The notes: generated by a model from the sequence alone, not told the origin. Positions 52,217-61,168 are shown, counted from the stretch's first letter. The stretch: DNA of 64,000 bases from UBA1535 sp002323775 (GCA_031993545.1 DAMAHZ010000007.1:19257-83256); one strand, 5' to 3'. Numbers and translations are program-made.

Positions 52217-52322
52217 GAGATTAGTATAATTATACCCATGGATATATTACACAAGAATTCCGTCTCCTGTTTACAAGAGCGGCGATAGATTGCATATGGG
52301 TTCGGTACTCATTTTTTCATTA
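52217..52322 (+). ncRNA. Possible structured RNA in the lipoprotein-ndoAI gap
   Basis: ACCCAT (52,234-52,239) can pair with ATGGGT (52,296-52,301), enclosing a hairpin CCG-T-CTC ... GAG-CGG (about 52,260-52,283). A run of six T follows at 52,312. The GC content is higher than in the flanks. It fits no riboswitch class I could recall. Together with the AT-rich remainder (52,323-52,408), this gap is where alr would be expected. Confidence 0.3.
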
Positions 52323-52408
52323 TTTGTAATTTATTCTAATGTTTTTAATATTAAGTTATCTTTTTCAGATTAATACATAATTTACTATTATATTTTTTGA
52401 AAGAAATA

Positions 52409-52417
52409 TGCTATAAT
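52409..52417 (+). promoter_or_regulatory. Extended -10 promoter of ndoAI-ndoA
   Basis: TGCTATAAT at 52,409-52,417 is a TGN-extended -10; no good -35 is seen. It lies 100 bases before the ndoAI start. Confidence 0.5.
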
Positions 52418-52516
52418 ATCAGTATCTTTAAGAAAAGCTAAAGCTTGGATATAGTGAAACGTTTTAAATTGATAAATAAAGGTATTGTAACATTTAATAG
52501 TTGTGAGGTGGATAAC

Positions 52517-52792
52517 TTGGCTGAAAATAAGAAAATATTAATATCAATTCCAGAAAATTTATTGAAAGAATTAGATATAGCTTCTAAGAATGACAATACA
52601 AATAGAAGTGACTTTATCAGAAAATCTATTAAATTCTATTTGATTGAAAAAAGAAAGATAGAAATTAGAGAAAAAATGAGAGCCGGTTACTTGGAAATGA
52701 GCAACATTAATAAGATCATCACTGAGGAGTATTCAGAAGGAGATTATGAAGACTTTTTGAGTTATGAAACAAAATTATTGGGAAGTGAATAG
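52517..52792 (+). CDS. ndoAI: Antitoxin EndoAI (NdoAI), ribbon-helix-helix
   Basis: Antitoxin that binds the NdoA ribonuclease and probably its own promoter. 91 aa from TTG 52517, with GAGGTGG 5-6 bases upstream; B. subtilis NdoAI is 93 aa. The RHH domain ILISIPENLLKELDIASK, NRSDFIRKSIKFYL and the toxin-binding MRAGYLEMSNINKI are visible. One base separates it from ndoA. Confidence 0.92.
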   Translation: MAENKKILISIPENLLKELDIASKNDNTNRSDFIRKSIKFYLIEKRKIEIREKMRAGYLEMSNINKIITEEYSEGDYEDFLSYETKLLGSE

Positions 52793-52793
52793 T

Positions 52794-53144
52794 TTGATTG
52801 TAAAAAGGGGAGATGTATACTATGCCGATCTAAGTCCAGTTATTGGTTCAGAACAAGGGGGAATTAGACCGGTACTAATTATACAGAATAATATTGGAAA
52901 TAAATATAGTCCTACAGTAATAGTTTCAGCCATTACATCTCAGATTAATAAAGCTAAGCTACCTACACATATTGAAATAAGTTCTCAAGATTTTAGTCTA
53001 CCTAAAGATTCTGTTGTTCTGTTAGAACAAATAAGAACTATAGATAAAAAAAGATTAAAGGAAAAAATAGGTAAATTTGATATAAAACTGATGTCAGAGG
53101 TTGATGACTGCCTGAAAATTAGTTTAGGCTTGATTGATTTTTAA
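52794..53144 (+). CDS. ndoA: Endoribonuclease toxin EndoA (NdoA, PemK/MazF family)
   Basis: Sequence-specific mRNA interferase. 116 aa from TTG 52794, the B. subtilis length. IVKRGDVYYADLSPVIGSEQGGIRPVLIIQNN contains the catalytic region, with AITSQINKAKLPTH following. The pair is a broadly conserved chromosomal module. Confidence 0.95.
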   Translation: MIVKRGDVYYADLSPVIGSEQGGIRPVLIIQNNIGNKYSPTVIVSAITSQINKAKLPTHIEISSQDFSLPKDSVVLLEQIRTIDKKRLKEKIGKFDIKLMSEVDDCLKISLGLIDF

Positions 53145-53164
53145 TTACATATTAGGATTAAAAC

Positions 53165-53217
53165 AATATAACCTTATAAATTTCTTTTATATAAAAGAAT
53201 GTTTATAAGGTTATATT
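53165..53217. terminator. Bidirectional terminator between ndoA and folC
   Basis: AATATAACCTTATAAA (53,165-53,180) pairs perfectly with TTTATAAGGTTATATT (53,202-53,217); an inner CTTTTAT/ATAAAAG extends it. It lies between convergent genes. A second perfect 11-bp hairpin (AGAGATTTGTC/GACAAATCTCT, 53,234-53,258) overlaps the folC stop. Confidence 0.7.
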
Positions 53218-53243
53218 ACTTTTAGAGCTTTATAGAGATTTGT

Positions 53244-54551
53244 CTAAGACAAATCTCTATTTGCTAAAAGTGTTCTAACATCACCGATTAAATATAACGA
53301 GCCAACACAGGCTATAATTTCATCTTTATCAGCATTTTTTATGATAGGTAGAATTTCTTCATAATTATTCAATGCTTTGGCTTTAGTAGATGAGTTTTTA
53401 TCGTTGATAAGCTTTGCTAAGTCATCAGAGGCTATTGCTCTTGGATTATTTGGAGTTAAGGTGTAAATTTCCTTTGATATGTCGGTGAGGTAATCTATAA
53501 GCATCTCAGGATGCTTATCCTTTAACATTCCATAGAATAATATTATTTTTTTGTCTCCAAAATACTTCCTTACAGCTTTTGAAAAATATTCAATTCCGTT
53601 TATGTTGTGACCACCATCTAGTATTATTACAGGATTTTTGTGAATTATCTCAAAACGTCCTGCAAATTTACAGCTTGATAAGCCTTTCTTTATACTGCTT
53701 TCAGTTATATTAAAGCCTTTTTCTTTAAGAATTTCTAAGACTTTTAATACTGTTAGGCAGTTGTAAATCTGATGCTCACCTAAAAGATTAATTTTAAAAT
53801 CGTCTAAATTGAAAACTGATTTATCTGAGTAATTTAATATTTGCTCATCTATATCTGCTCTAACTAAGGAAATATTGTCCTTGTTAGTTAAATGCACCTT
53901 AGAATTTTTTAGCTTTGCTTGCTCACAAATTACATCCACTATATTTTTTTCTTGTGGATAAACTACAACATCGCTGTTTTCCTTTATTATCCCTGCTTTT
54001 TCAAAAGCTATTTTTTCAAGAGTATCGCCTAAATATTCTGTATGGTCATAGCTTATTGATGTAATGACAGAAATTAGAGATTTACTCACAGCATTTGTAG
54101 CGTCAAATCTTCCCCCTAGTCCTACCTCTAAAACTAAAAAATCAATATTTTGTTCTTCAAAATATTTAAAGCCAATTGCAGTTACTATTTCAAACTCTGT
54201 AGGGTGATTATAGCCCTCTTTAAGCATTATATCGACCTTTTCTTTGACAAGAGCTGTTATTCTTCCAAGAGAAGCCTTATCTATATGCTCCTTATTTATC
54301 TGTATTCTTTCAGTGAATTCCTGTAGATATGGACTTATAAACAGCCCTACCTTATAATCACTTGCCATCAATACATCATGAATCATATTGCTTGTAGAGC
54401 CCTTGCCATTAGTCCCAGCAATATGTATTATTTTATATTTATCCTGTGGATTGCCTAGAAGCTCTGTCAGTTTTTTTATATTTTCAAGCCCAAGCTTTGA
54501 GCCGAACTTATAAGTATCACTTATATATTTTAACGCCTCATCGTAATTCAT
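53244..54551 (-). CDS. folC: Folylpolyglutamate synthase / dihydrofolate synthase
   Basis: Adds glutamates to folates, and dihydropteroate to dihydrofolate in bifunctional forms. 435 aa from the ATG at 54,551; AGGAGG is 7 bases upstream. The P-loop HIAGTNGKGST, FISPYLQEFTERIQ and VLEVGLGGRFDATN are Mur-ligase-family hallmarks, with ILDGGHNINGIE near residue 313. Divergent from the B12 riboswitch. Confidence 0.96.
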   Translation of the reverse strand: MNYDEALKYISDTYKFGSKLGLENIKKLTELLGNPQDKYKIIHIAGTNGKGSTSNMIHDVLMASDYKVGLFISPYLQEFTERIQINKEHIDKASLGRITALVKEKVDIMLKEGYNHPTEFEIVTAIGFKYFEEQNIDFLVLEVGLGGRFDATNAVSKSLISVITSISYDHTEYLGDTLEKIAFEKAGIIKENSDVVVYPQEKNIVDVICEQAKLKNSKVHLTNKDNISLVRADIDEQILNYSDKSVFNLDDFKINLLGEHQIYNCLTVLKVLEILKEKGFNITESSIKKGLSSCKFAGRFEIIHKNPVIILDGGHNINGIEYFSKAVRKYFGDKKIILFYGMLKDKHPEMLIDYLTDISKEIYTLTPNNPRAIASDDLAKLINDKNSSTKAKALNNYEEILPIIKNADKDEIIACVGSLYLIGDVRTLLANRDLS

Positions 54552-54770
54552 TTTAATGCCTCCTAAGTTGAAATTTCGCATATTTTTATATCGAAATTAA
54601 TAATACTATAATAGACCATAAACGATAGATTTGCAAACATTTTTTATTAAATTTATCATAATATTAGTATTTGTAATAACAGGTATAAAAAATAAAAATT
54701 AACCAAAAAATTCTTCTTGCAAAGTACTTTAAACTATGATATTCTTATAAAAGAATTTAATAGTTTTAGG

Positions 54771-54779
54771 TGTTATAAT
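54771..54779 (+). promoter_or_regulatory. Extended -10 promoter before the cobalamin riboswitch
   Basis: TGTTATAAT (54,771-54,779) is a TGN-extended -10 about 45 bases before the aptamer. A further candidate, TTGCAA (54,717) - 17 - TATTCT (54,740), lies upstream. Confidence 0.5.
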
Positions 54780-54825
54780 ACTAATGTCAAATTAAAGTCT
54801 TTTCAAATACTGAACTAACTATATT

Positions 54826-54985
54826 TGAAATTAGTGTTAAACATAACAGGGAAAATGGTAAAAGCCATTGCAGCCCCCGCTACTGTGAGTGAGTACAAAT
54901 TTTACAAAACCACTATTTTAAGTATTTTTAAATGGGAAGGGTAAAATGAGGTTGATGCACGAGCCAGGAGACCTACCTAAAATAA
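54826..54985 (+). promoter_or_regulatory. Cobalamin (B12) riboswitch aptamer
   Basis: Two hallmark blocks are present: GCAGCCCCCGCTACTGTGA, and the B12-box GAGCCAGGAGACCTACC after ATGCAC. They are separated by a variable AT-rich arm. It lies directly upstream of btuF-btuC-btuD and should shut the operon off when cobalamin is abundant. Ends are approximate. Confidence 0.95.
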
Positions 54986-55032
54986 GTTCTAACTTTCGGT
55001 GGGAAAGTGTAATTATATTTAATTAGCATGTT

Positions 55033-55066
55033 TATCCTAACCGAGTGGTTGGGATATTTTATTTTA
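55033..55066 (+). terminator. Riboswitch expression-platform terminator
   Basis: TATCCTAACC (55,033-55,042), loop GAGT, GGTTGGGATA (55,047-55,056) with one G-U pair, then TTTTATTTTA. It stands between the B12 aptamer and btuF, so control is probably by premature termination. Confidence 0.8.
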
Positions 55067-55085
55067 TAATTGAGGAGGAAATTTG

Positions 55086-56066
55086 ATGTTTAAATCAAAA
55101 AAATTATTAAGTTTATTACTTGTTGTATTGATGATTTTTTCATTTGCAGCATGCAATAAGAACAAGCCAAATACCCCGGTATCTGGTAACGAGGGTGAAA
55201 AAGAAGGCAACGAAAACAATAATTCAGAAAATAGTGTTAATACTGTATATCCATTTAAGTTTACTGATGATTCAGGCAAAGAAATAGTTTTAGAAAAAGC
55301 ACCTGATAAAGTGGCTTCAGGCTCACCGTCTATAACTGAAATTATATTTGCAATCAAGGCAAATGATAATTTAGTAGGTGTTACACAATTCTGTAATTTC
55401 CCTGAAGAAGCTATGAAAATAGATATTACGGGCGATTATAATGGTCCAAGCATTGAAAAGTTGATTGAATTTGGTGCTAATGTATATATAACTGACCATA
55501 TAGCAGATGATGTAAGAAAGACTTTAGAGGACGCTAAAATTACTGTAATTGTTCTTGCTTCAAAAAATTATGAAGATGTATTTAGTAAAATATTATTGAT
55601 GGGACAGATATTTGATAAAAATAAAGAAGCTGATAGTACTTTAATTTCAATGAAAAATAGAGAAGCTGCTTTATTAAATGCTATCAAGGATTTGAAAAGT
55701 AAAAGAGTGTTCTATGAGGTATGGCATGATCCTCTTATGACTTCAGGACCAGGTAGCTTTATTGATGAGATGATTAAGATGTTAGGCTCTGAAAATATTG
55801 CTTCAGACGCTGCATCAGCATATGCTGAGTTTAGCGTTGAGACACTGATTGAAAGAAACCCCGAAGTTTATATAACTGCCAATGATGGAATGAAAACAGT
55901 TGAGGATATTAAGGCAAGAACAGGATATGATCAGATAGATGCTATTAAAAATGATAGAATTTACTTTTTAGATTCAGATATTATATCAAGACCGGGACCA
56001 AGAATAGTTGAAGGTCTTGAGATTTTAGCAGAGGCTATATACTCTGAAGTGTTTAACGGTAAATAA
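55086..56066 (+). CDS. btuF: Cobalamin/corrinoid-binding lipoprotein BtuF
   Basis: Substrate-binding component of the corrinoid ABC importer, anchored as a lipoprotein. 326 aa from ATG 55,086 (GAGGAGG upstream). Signal with lipobox FAAC (C23), a Asn/Glu-rich linker, then the class III binding-protein fold with SGSPSITEIIFAI and FYEVWHDPLMTSGPGSFIDEM, typical of BtuF. The upstream B12 riboswitch supports the substrate. Confidence 0.9.
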   Translation: MFKSKKLLSLLLVVLMIFSFAACNKNKPNTPVSGNEGEKEGNENNNSENSVNTVYPFKFTDDSGKEIVLEKAPDKVASGSPSITEIIFAIKANDNLVGVTQFCNFPEEAMKIDITGDYNGPSIEKLIEFGANVYITDHIADDVRKTLEDAKITVIVLASKNYEDVFSKILLMGQIFDKNKEADSTLISMKNREAALLNAIKDLKSKRVFYEVWHDPLMTSGPGSFIDEMIKMLGSENIASDAASAYAEFSVETLIERNPEVYITANDGMKTVEDIKARTGYDQIDAIKNDRIYFLDSDIISRPGPRIVEGLEILAEAIYSEVFNGK

Positions 56067-56146
56067 GCTATTTGTTACTCCCTATTCGAATAGCTTGTAT
56101 ATAAAATTGTCCTAGTATCAATTGTATTAAATTATATTAGGGTTTT

Positions 56147-56190
56147 AGTATAGTGAACAATAGATTTGCTCGTCTGTTGTTCACTATACT
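56147..56190 (+). terminator. 14-bp inverted repeat between btuF and btuC
   Basis: AGTATAGTGAACAA (56,147-56,160) pairs perfectly with TTGTTCACTATACT (56,177-56,190). The tail is TATTATT rather than a T-run. It may be a leaky terminator or an mRNA-stabilising hairpin that skews BtuF over BtuCD. Confidence 0.5.
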
Positions 56191-56308
56191 TATTATTGCC
56201 TATTTATTTTTCTGTAATATAAGTTTGCTATATTTAGAATAAAATGGTAAAATAAAATACATACAATAGTACTTACTAAATAATAAATATAAAAGAAAGG
56301 TCAAAAAC

Positions 56309-57337
56309 ATGAAAAAGAATATTGGTAAAATTCTAATTGTTTCTACAATAATTCTTTTACTCGTCATAATTGTTTCCTGCTGTATAGGAGCGGCGAGCAT
56401 AAAAGTAAGTGAAGCATTTAAAGTTTTAATTAATAAGATTTTTAAAATAAATATTGGCATGGATGAGATAGCCGATTCAACTCAAACTATAATTTGGAAG
56501 ATAAGATTTCCAAGAATTTTAGTTGCATTGCTGGTTGGAGGAACTCTTTCAGTTGCAGGAGCTACATATCAGGGCTTATTGAAAAACCCTATGGCTGACC
56601 CTTATGTTATAGGGGTATCCTCAGGAGCTGCTTTTGGTGCAGCAATAGGTATATCTTCTAAAATAGTATTTAATTTTTTTGGACTTTCCTTTGTCTCTAT
56701 TATGGCATTTGTAAGTGCCATACTTGTTATGCTGATAGTGTATAGAATAGCTAAGATTGGTAATAAAGTTCCTATAACCACATTATTGCTAAGCGGTATA
56801 GCCATAGGTAATTTTCTAACAGCCTTTACATCATTAATTATGATATTTGCTGGTGATAATATGAACAAAATATTCTTTTGGACGATAGGTTCATTTTCAG
56901 GAAAAGGCTGGGAGCAACTTGCTTCTGTATTGCATTATGTAGTAATTGGAATAATTATAATTTATTTTTATGCTAAAGATTTGAACATTATACTTTTAGG
57001 AGAGGACACAGCGAGCAATTTAGGTGTTAATGTTGAAAGAGTAAAGAAGATACTTCTTATAACAAGCACTATAATTACAGCGGCAGTTGTATCAATATCA
57101 GGTATAATCGGTTTTATAGGGCTAATCATACCTCATATAGCTAGAATGGTGGTTGGACCTGATAATAAGTCTCTAATTCCAACATCCTTTGTTTTTGGTG
57201 CTATACTTCTCATAATTTGCGATACAATTGCGAGAAGCATTTTATCTCAGGAAATACCAGTAGGACTTATAACCTCAATACTTGGAGGACCATTTTTTGT
57301 ATATTTGCTAAGGAATAAAAAGAGAGAGATAAATTAA
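56309..57337 (+). CDS. btuC: Corrinoid ABC transporter permease BtuC
   Basis: FecCD-family permease with about ten membrane helices, 342 aa. KIRFPRILVALLVGGTLSVAGATYQGLLKNPMADP is the family signature; GFIGLIIPHIARM and the ATPase-coupling region follow. AAAGG precedes the ATG. In the riboswitch operon. Confidence 0.94.
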   Translation: MKKNIGKILIVSTIILLLVIIVSCCIGAASIKVSEAFKVLINKIFKINIGMDEIADSTQTIIWKIRFPRILVALLVGGTLSVAGATYQGLLKNPMADPYVIGVSSGAAFGAAIGISSKIVFNFFGLSFVSIMAFVSAILVMLIVYRIAKIGNKVPITTLLLSGIAIGNFLTAFTSLIMIFAGDNMNKIFFWTIGSFSGKGWEQLASVLHYVVIGIIIIYFYAKDLNIILLGEDTASNLGVNVERVKKILLITSTIITAAVVSISGIIGFIGLIIPHIARMVVGPDNKSLIPTSFVFGAILLIICDTIARSILSQEIPVGLITSILGGPFFVYLLRNKKREIN

Positions 57338-57427
57338 ATTTTCACGCATAATTTACTAGCTCAATAAAAATAATACAAAGGTAAATTATTATTTAAAAAT
57401 ATAACAATCAAAAGGATGTGAAAATCT

Positions 57428-58675
57428 ATGTCTATAAATGAAAATATAATTGAACTACAAAATATAACTGTAAAATACGGCGAGCATGAAGTTTTAAAAA
57501 ACATTAGCTTTAATATTAAAAAGGGCGAATTTACAAGCATAATAGGACCAAATGGAGCAGGGAAATCAACTGTTTTAAAGTCTATAATGAAAAACATAGA
57601 TTTAAGCTCAGGAGATATTAGCATTAAAGGAAAAAGCATTAAAAAAACGACTCATAAAGAAAAGGCCTGTATAATTGGATTTGTACCTCAGGAGTTTAAT
57701 ATATCTTTTGATTTTACGGTATATGAAATAGTTGCTATGGGAAGAAATCCTTATTTGTCAAAATTTAAAAAATCTAAATATGATGATAACAAAATAATTG
57801 AAGAATCCCTGAAAAAAACAAATACATATGAATTTAAGGACAAGTATTTCAACAGCCTTAGCGGCGGAGAAAAGCAAAGAGTAATAATTGCAAGAGCTTT
57901 GGCACAGCAGCCGGAAATTCTTATATTAGATGAGGCAACATCAAGCTTAGACATACATCATCAATTAGACATATTAGAGCTTATACATTCGTTAAATAGA
58001 GAAGACGGACTAAGCGTTGTCACTATAATGCACGACCTTAATTTAGCCTCAAGATTTAGCGATAATATTATACTCCTGAGTAAAAATGGTATAATCAAGC
58101 AAGGCAAGCCAAGCGAGGTTATAGATGAAAATGTTCTAAAAAATATTTATGATATGGACATGGTAGTAAGAGAAAATAAGCTTTTATCATATACAGAAAT
58201 AATACCTCTTAGGATAAGAAAATCAAAGGAAAATAAGAATATTCATATTCACGTTATATGCGGCGGCGGAACAGGAGAATATATATTGCAAAAGCTATAT
58301 TCTGAGAGATATGAGATAAGCTGTGGAATTTTAAGCGAGGTCGACAGTGATTTAGATTTGTGCAGAAGCTTAAATCTTGATTTTGTAGCAGAAAATCCTT
58401 TCTCCAAGTTTAGTAAGGAGAGTATTGCAAAAAATAAACAATTGATTGATAAAAGCGATATAATAATATTAACAGATGTAGCAGTTGGACATGGCAACCT
58501 TGATAATATAAAAATGATTGAAAATATAAGAGATAAAAAGATAATTATACTTCACAGTGTAAACAGGGATTTTGTTGATGGTGAATATGAGAAGATAATA
58601 GAACGGCTTATAAAATTTGATAATGTTAAATATGCAATGAATTTGAAGGAGCTTTTTGGATTTTTAGCTGAATAG
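57428..58675 (+). CDS. btuD: Corrinoid ABC transporter ATPase BtuD with an extra C-terminal domain
   Basis: 415 aa. Residues 1-255 are a complete ABC ATPase: GPNGAGKST (about 40), LSGGEKQRV, ILILDEATSSLD. After about 265 comes a 150-aa domain starting HIHVICGGGTGEYILQKL and including DIIILTDVAVGHGN and IIILHSVNRDF; this looks like a small alpha/beta nucleotide- or corrinoid-handling fold. Similar fusions occur in B12 importers of other anaerobes, as I recall. A decayed fragment matching this domain lies at 60,377. Confidence 0.9.
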   Translation: MSINENIIELQNITVKYGEHEVLKNISFNIKKGEFTSIIGPNGAGKSTVLKSIMKNIDLSSGDISIKGKSIKKTTHKEKACIIGFVPQEFNISFDFTVYEIVAMGRNPYLSKFKKSKYDDNKIIEESLKKTNTYEFKDKYFNSLSGGEKQRVIIARALAQQPEILILDEATSSLDIHHQLDILELIHSLNREDGLSVVTIMHDLNLASRFSDNIILLSKNGIIKQGKPSEVIDENVLKNIYDMDMVVRENKLLSYTEIIPLRIRKSKENKNIHIHVICGGGTGEYILQKLYSERYEISCGILSEVDSDLDLCRSLNLDFVAENPFSKFSKESIAKNKQLIDKSDIIILTDVAVGHGNLDNIKMIENIRDKKIIILHSVNRDFVDGEYEKIIERLIKFDNVKYAMNLKELFGFLAE

Positions 58676-58906
58676 GTAATGTCTATTTATTAGGTAATAC
58701 TTATGGAGATGAGATAAAAAGAGGGAAACTAAGCATAATTTTTGCAGATTTGCACGTTTCTAAACGAGGTTTTATGAATGGTATGGTCTCCGACCTATTA
58801 TTTCTTTTGCTTTCGTAAAAGTTAATCCATTTTTCAAGAAATCTTGTGGTGAATAATTGGCATTTTACAAATGCTTGCAAAATTTGTTATAATGGAGGTA
58901 ATTCTA

Positions 58907-60358
58907 ATGAAAAAAAGACTTATAATCATTATTTTAATTATAATGTTTACTGCAACATCTATATTTCTGACATCATGTGTTAAAAGGAATAATGAACAAA
59001 TTAACAATGTACAAGCTGATGACAGTAATAAAGCAAGCTCAAATAATAAAATTCAATTATGGTACTATATTTTTTCTAAGGGTATATACGAGCATGAAAT
59101 ATTAAATATTGTTGATAAAGCTAAGCAGTTTTGTGAGGAGAACAAGATTCCTTTAGAAATTAATGGATATGATAGAGATACTATGTCAAAAGAGGATTAT
59201 ATATTAAAAAGAAATATAGCAATGGCGTCTGGAAATGTGATTATAATTGATAACATAGAAAACTTGCATACAATAGCAAAACATCATGCAGATTATACAA
59301 AGGTTGATAATTATAATAATTTGATAGATGAATATAAGGATAGATTTTGTATTCCTTTAGGGGTAAAGTATGAAGCAATTAGTTTACAAAATGAAGTGAT
59401 GCAATATTATGATATAAGCACTGAAAAGACATTGATGACATATACTGATTATTTAGAACTTAAACAAGCAATGAAGATAAAGGGTGCTAAGTTTGAACTA
59501 AATAATAAAGAATACAATCAATTAGTAGAGTATTATATGTATAAAAATAATTTTTTGTTTTTAAATGAGGACGATGAAACATTAAAGGATAAAAATGAGT
59601 TTAAAAAAATATTAAAAAATATAATCATAGGCAGTTGTAATGATATTTTACTATATAATGACGGTGATTTAAAAATTAAGAATGAAGCTAGAGACATATA
59701 TGATAAAAAAAGCGACATTATTCTTGATATAGATAATTTCAACGATATTAGTGATATCATAATTCCTGGCTCCTATAACTCAATAGTAACAAGCTCGCAA
59801 CACGGAAAATATCAAATAGATATAATTAACAAGAGCTTTTATATAAATCCTTATGGTTTAAACTATTCGCCAAATTTATATCTATATAAAAAAATAACAG
59901 ATGAAAGAATTTTTGACTTAGTAAATCATATAGCTAATGAAGAAACTTATATAATGATTCAAACAAATGTTGTTAATGATAAAAATAGTTTTATACATAG
60001 ATATGCACCAGTATTTAAAATAGATAAAGCAAAAGAATATTTAAAATTAAATGATAAGCTAGAATTTGTAGATGATTACTGGAGTACGGATATAAGAAAA
60101 CTCGTAAGTCTTTCATATGAGATGATTGTTAAGAATGAAGAAGGCTTAAAAGAAATAGCTGATGCTTATTTCTCAAATTTTGACTATAATTTTGAAATAA
60201 AATATTTTATAAAAAATACAATCAATGATATAGCACAAAAACTATCAGGTGATGCCTTATCGTTGGAAAAATTTAATCCAGAAGATGGAGAAATTAATAA
60301 ACTTATTGATAAAAAAGTAGATGAGTTTGTAACTAATTGGGCTGTATATAATAATTAG
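58907..60358 (+). CDS. Lipoprotein resembling an extracellular solute-binding protein
   Basis: 483 aa from ATG 58,907, chosen for GGAGG 8 bases upstream. Signal MKKRLIIIILIIMFTATSIFLTSC with the lipidated Cys at 24. The mature part begins IQLWYYIFSKGIYEHEI, like family-1 solute-binding proteins, but I see no transporter genes beside it. The 231-bp gap upstream holds nothing I can identify. Function unknown; possibly inserted behind btuD. Confidence 0.7.
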   Translation: MKKRLIIIILIIMFTATSIFLTSCVKRNNEQINNVQADDSNKASSNNKIQLWYYIFSKGIYEHEILNIVDKAKQFCEENKIPLEINGYDRDTMSKEDYILKRNIAMASGNVIIIDNIENLHTIAKHHADYTKVDNYNNLIDEYKDRFCIPLGVKYEAISLQNEVMQYYDISTEKTLMTYTDYLELKQAMKIKGAKFELNNKEYNQLVEYYMYKNNFLFLNEDDETLKDKNEFKKILKNIIIGSCNDILLYNDGDLKIKNEARDIYDKKSDIILDIDNFNDISDIIIPGSYNSIVTSSQHGKYQIDIINKSFYINPYGLNYSPNLYLYKKITDERIFDLVNHIANEETYIMIQTNVVNDKNSFIHRYAPVFKIDKAKEYLKLNDKLEFVDDYWSTDIRKLVSLSYEMIVKNEEGLKEIADAYFSNFDYNFEIKYFIKNTINDIAQKLSGDALSLEKFNPEDGEINKLIDKKVDEFVTNWAVYNN

Positions 60359-60375
60359 ATTAGGCGTTTTGACTG

Positions 60376-60435
60376 CTGATTGACAGAAGTGAGATTATAA
60401 TATTAATAGATGTAGCAGTTGTATATAAATATTAG
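60376..60435 (+). pseudogene. Decayed fragment of a btuD C-terminal domain
   Basis: Reads LIDRSEIIILIDVAVVYKY then stop, against LIDKSDIIILTDVAVGHGN in btuD. Over 45 ungapped bases (60,377-60,421 versus 58,443-58,487) I count 39 identities. It has no start or flanking coding sequence. Confidence 0.65.
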
Positions 60436-60475
60436 TTTTAGTAGAGTAAATAGCATCTGACTAAAACTAATATTT
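60427..60475. terminator. Bidirectional terminator, lipoprotein / HAD genes
   Basis: AAATATTAGTTTTAG (60,427-60,441) pairs perfectly with CTAAAACTAATATTT (60,461-60,475), loop 19 nt, followed by ATTTTAT. It lies between convergent genes. Confidence 0.75.
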
Positions 60476-60488
60476 ATTTTATGAAATT

Positions 60489-60968
60489 TTAAATAATATT
60501 GCTTAGTCCGCCAAAAGAGGGTATAACATGGTCAGCACATGGAAATAATCCCTGTTGAGCTGTAATCAAGATAGTTTTCATACCTGCATTCTTTGCTCCG
60601 ACAATATCTTTTTCATAATCGTTGCCTATCATGCAAATTTCTGATGTAGATATATTTAATTTGTCAGCAATCCCAGTAAAAAAGCTTGGAGAGGGCTTTG
60701 CAGCTCCTAGTTCTTTTGATGTGATAAACAAGTTAAAATATTTATCTATATCAATTCGTTGAAAAGCTTGTCTCATTAATTCTGCATTGGATGCTACTGC
60801 ATTGGAAGCAACGGCACAAGTGAGTTTTTTAGATATTATCGGCATGGTATCAAGGACTTCGGGCATAGGAGAAACTTTTTCCCATGTAACCATTGCACCT
60901 GTATATTCGGGATAATCTACCATTAGTGTGTCACCCCAGTCAAATAATAAAAGCTTTATATCATTCAT
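60489..60968 (-). CDS. HAD superfamily hydrolase (phosphatase)
   Basis: 159 aa from the ATG at 60,968; the AGGAGG site lies 11 bases upstream of it and inside the longer open frame. Motif I is LFDWGDTL (nucleophile Asp), motif III is GAAKPSPSFF and motif IV is IGNDYEKDI. The motif II area contains a small tandem duplication, AVASNAVASN. Substrate not predictable. Confidence 0.88.
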   Translation of the reverse strand: MNDIKLLLFDWGDTLMVDYPEYTGAMVTWEKVSPMPEVLDTMPIISKKLTCAVASNAVASNAELMRQAFQRIDIDKYFNLFITSKELGAAKPSPSFFTGIADKLNISTSEICMIGNDYEKDIVGAKNAGMKTILITAQQGLFPCADHVIPSFGGLSNII

Positions 60969-61168
60969 AATATTTAATGCCTCCTGTTTTATAAATTTGC
61001 TCATTGAGCTTAAAATTCAGCTGCTGCCACCTTATAAATATTTAATTTGTCAGCATTTATATGAGGAGTTTACCATAATAAGGGAAAATATACAACTGTA
61101 AATTTATGAATATTATCGAATAGTTTTTTATGTTATAGGGGTATAAATTTATTATATAGCCAGACCTA

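Noticed and set aside
52260..52312. tRNA-like GGTTCG element after the GerS-like lipoprotein gene
   Set aside because: No acceptor stem or anticodon arm could be drawn around it.
58864..58893. TTTACA-N18-TATAAT as promoter of the solute-binding-like lipoprotein
   Set aside because: Transcription would begin at about 58,900, after the GGAGG ribosome binding site at 58,894, so it would give a nearly leaderless message.
58676..58906. Search for a gene or RNA in the gap after btuD
   Set aside because: No open frame with a start signal, no convincing hairpin and no known motif was found.
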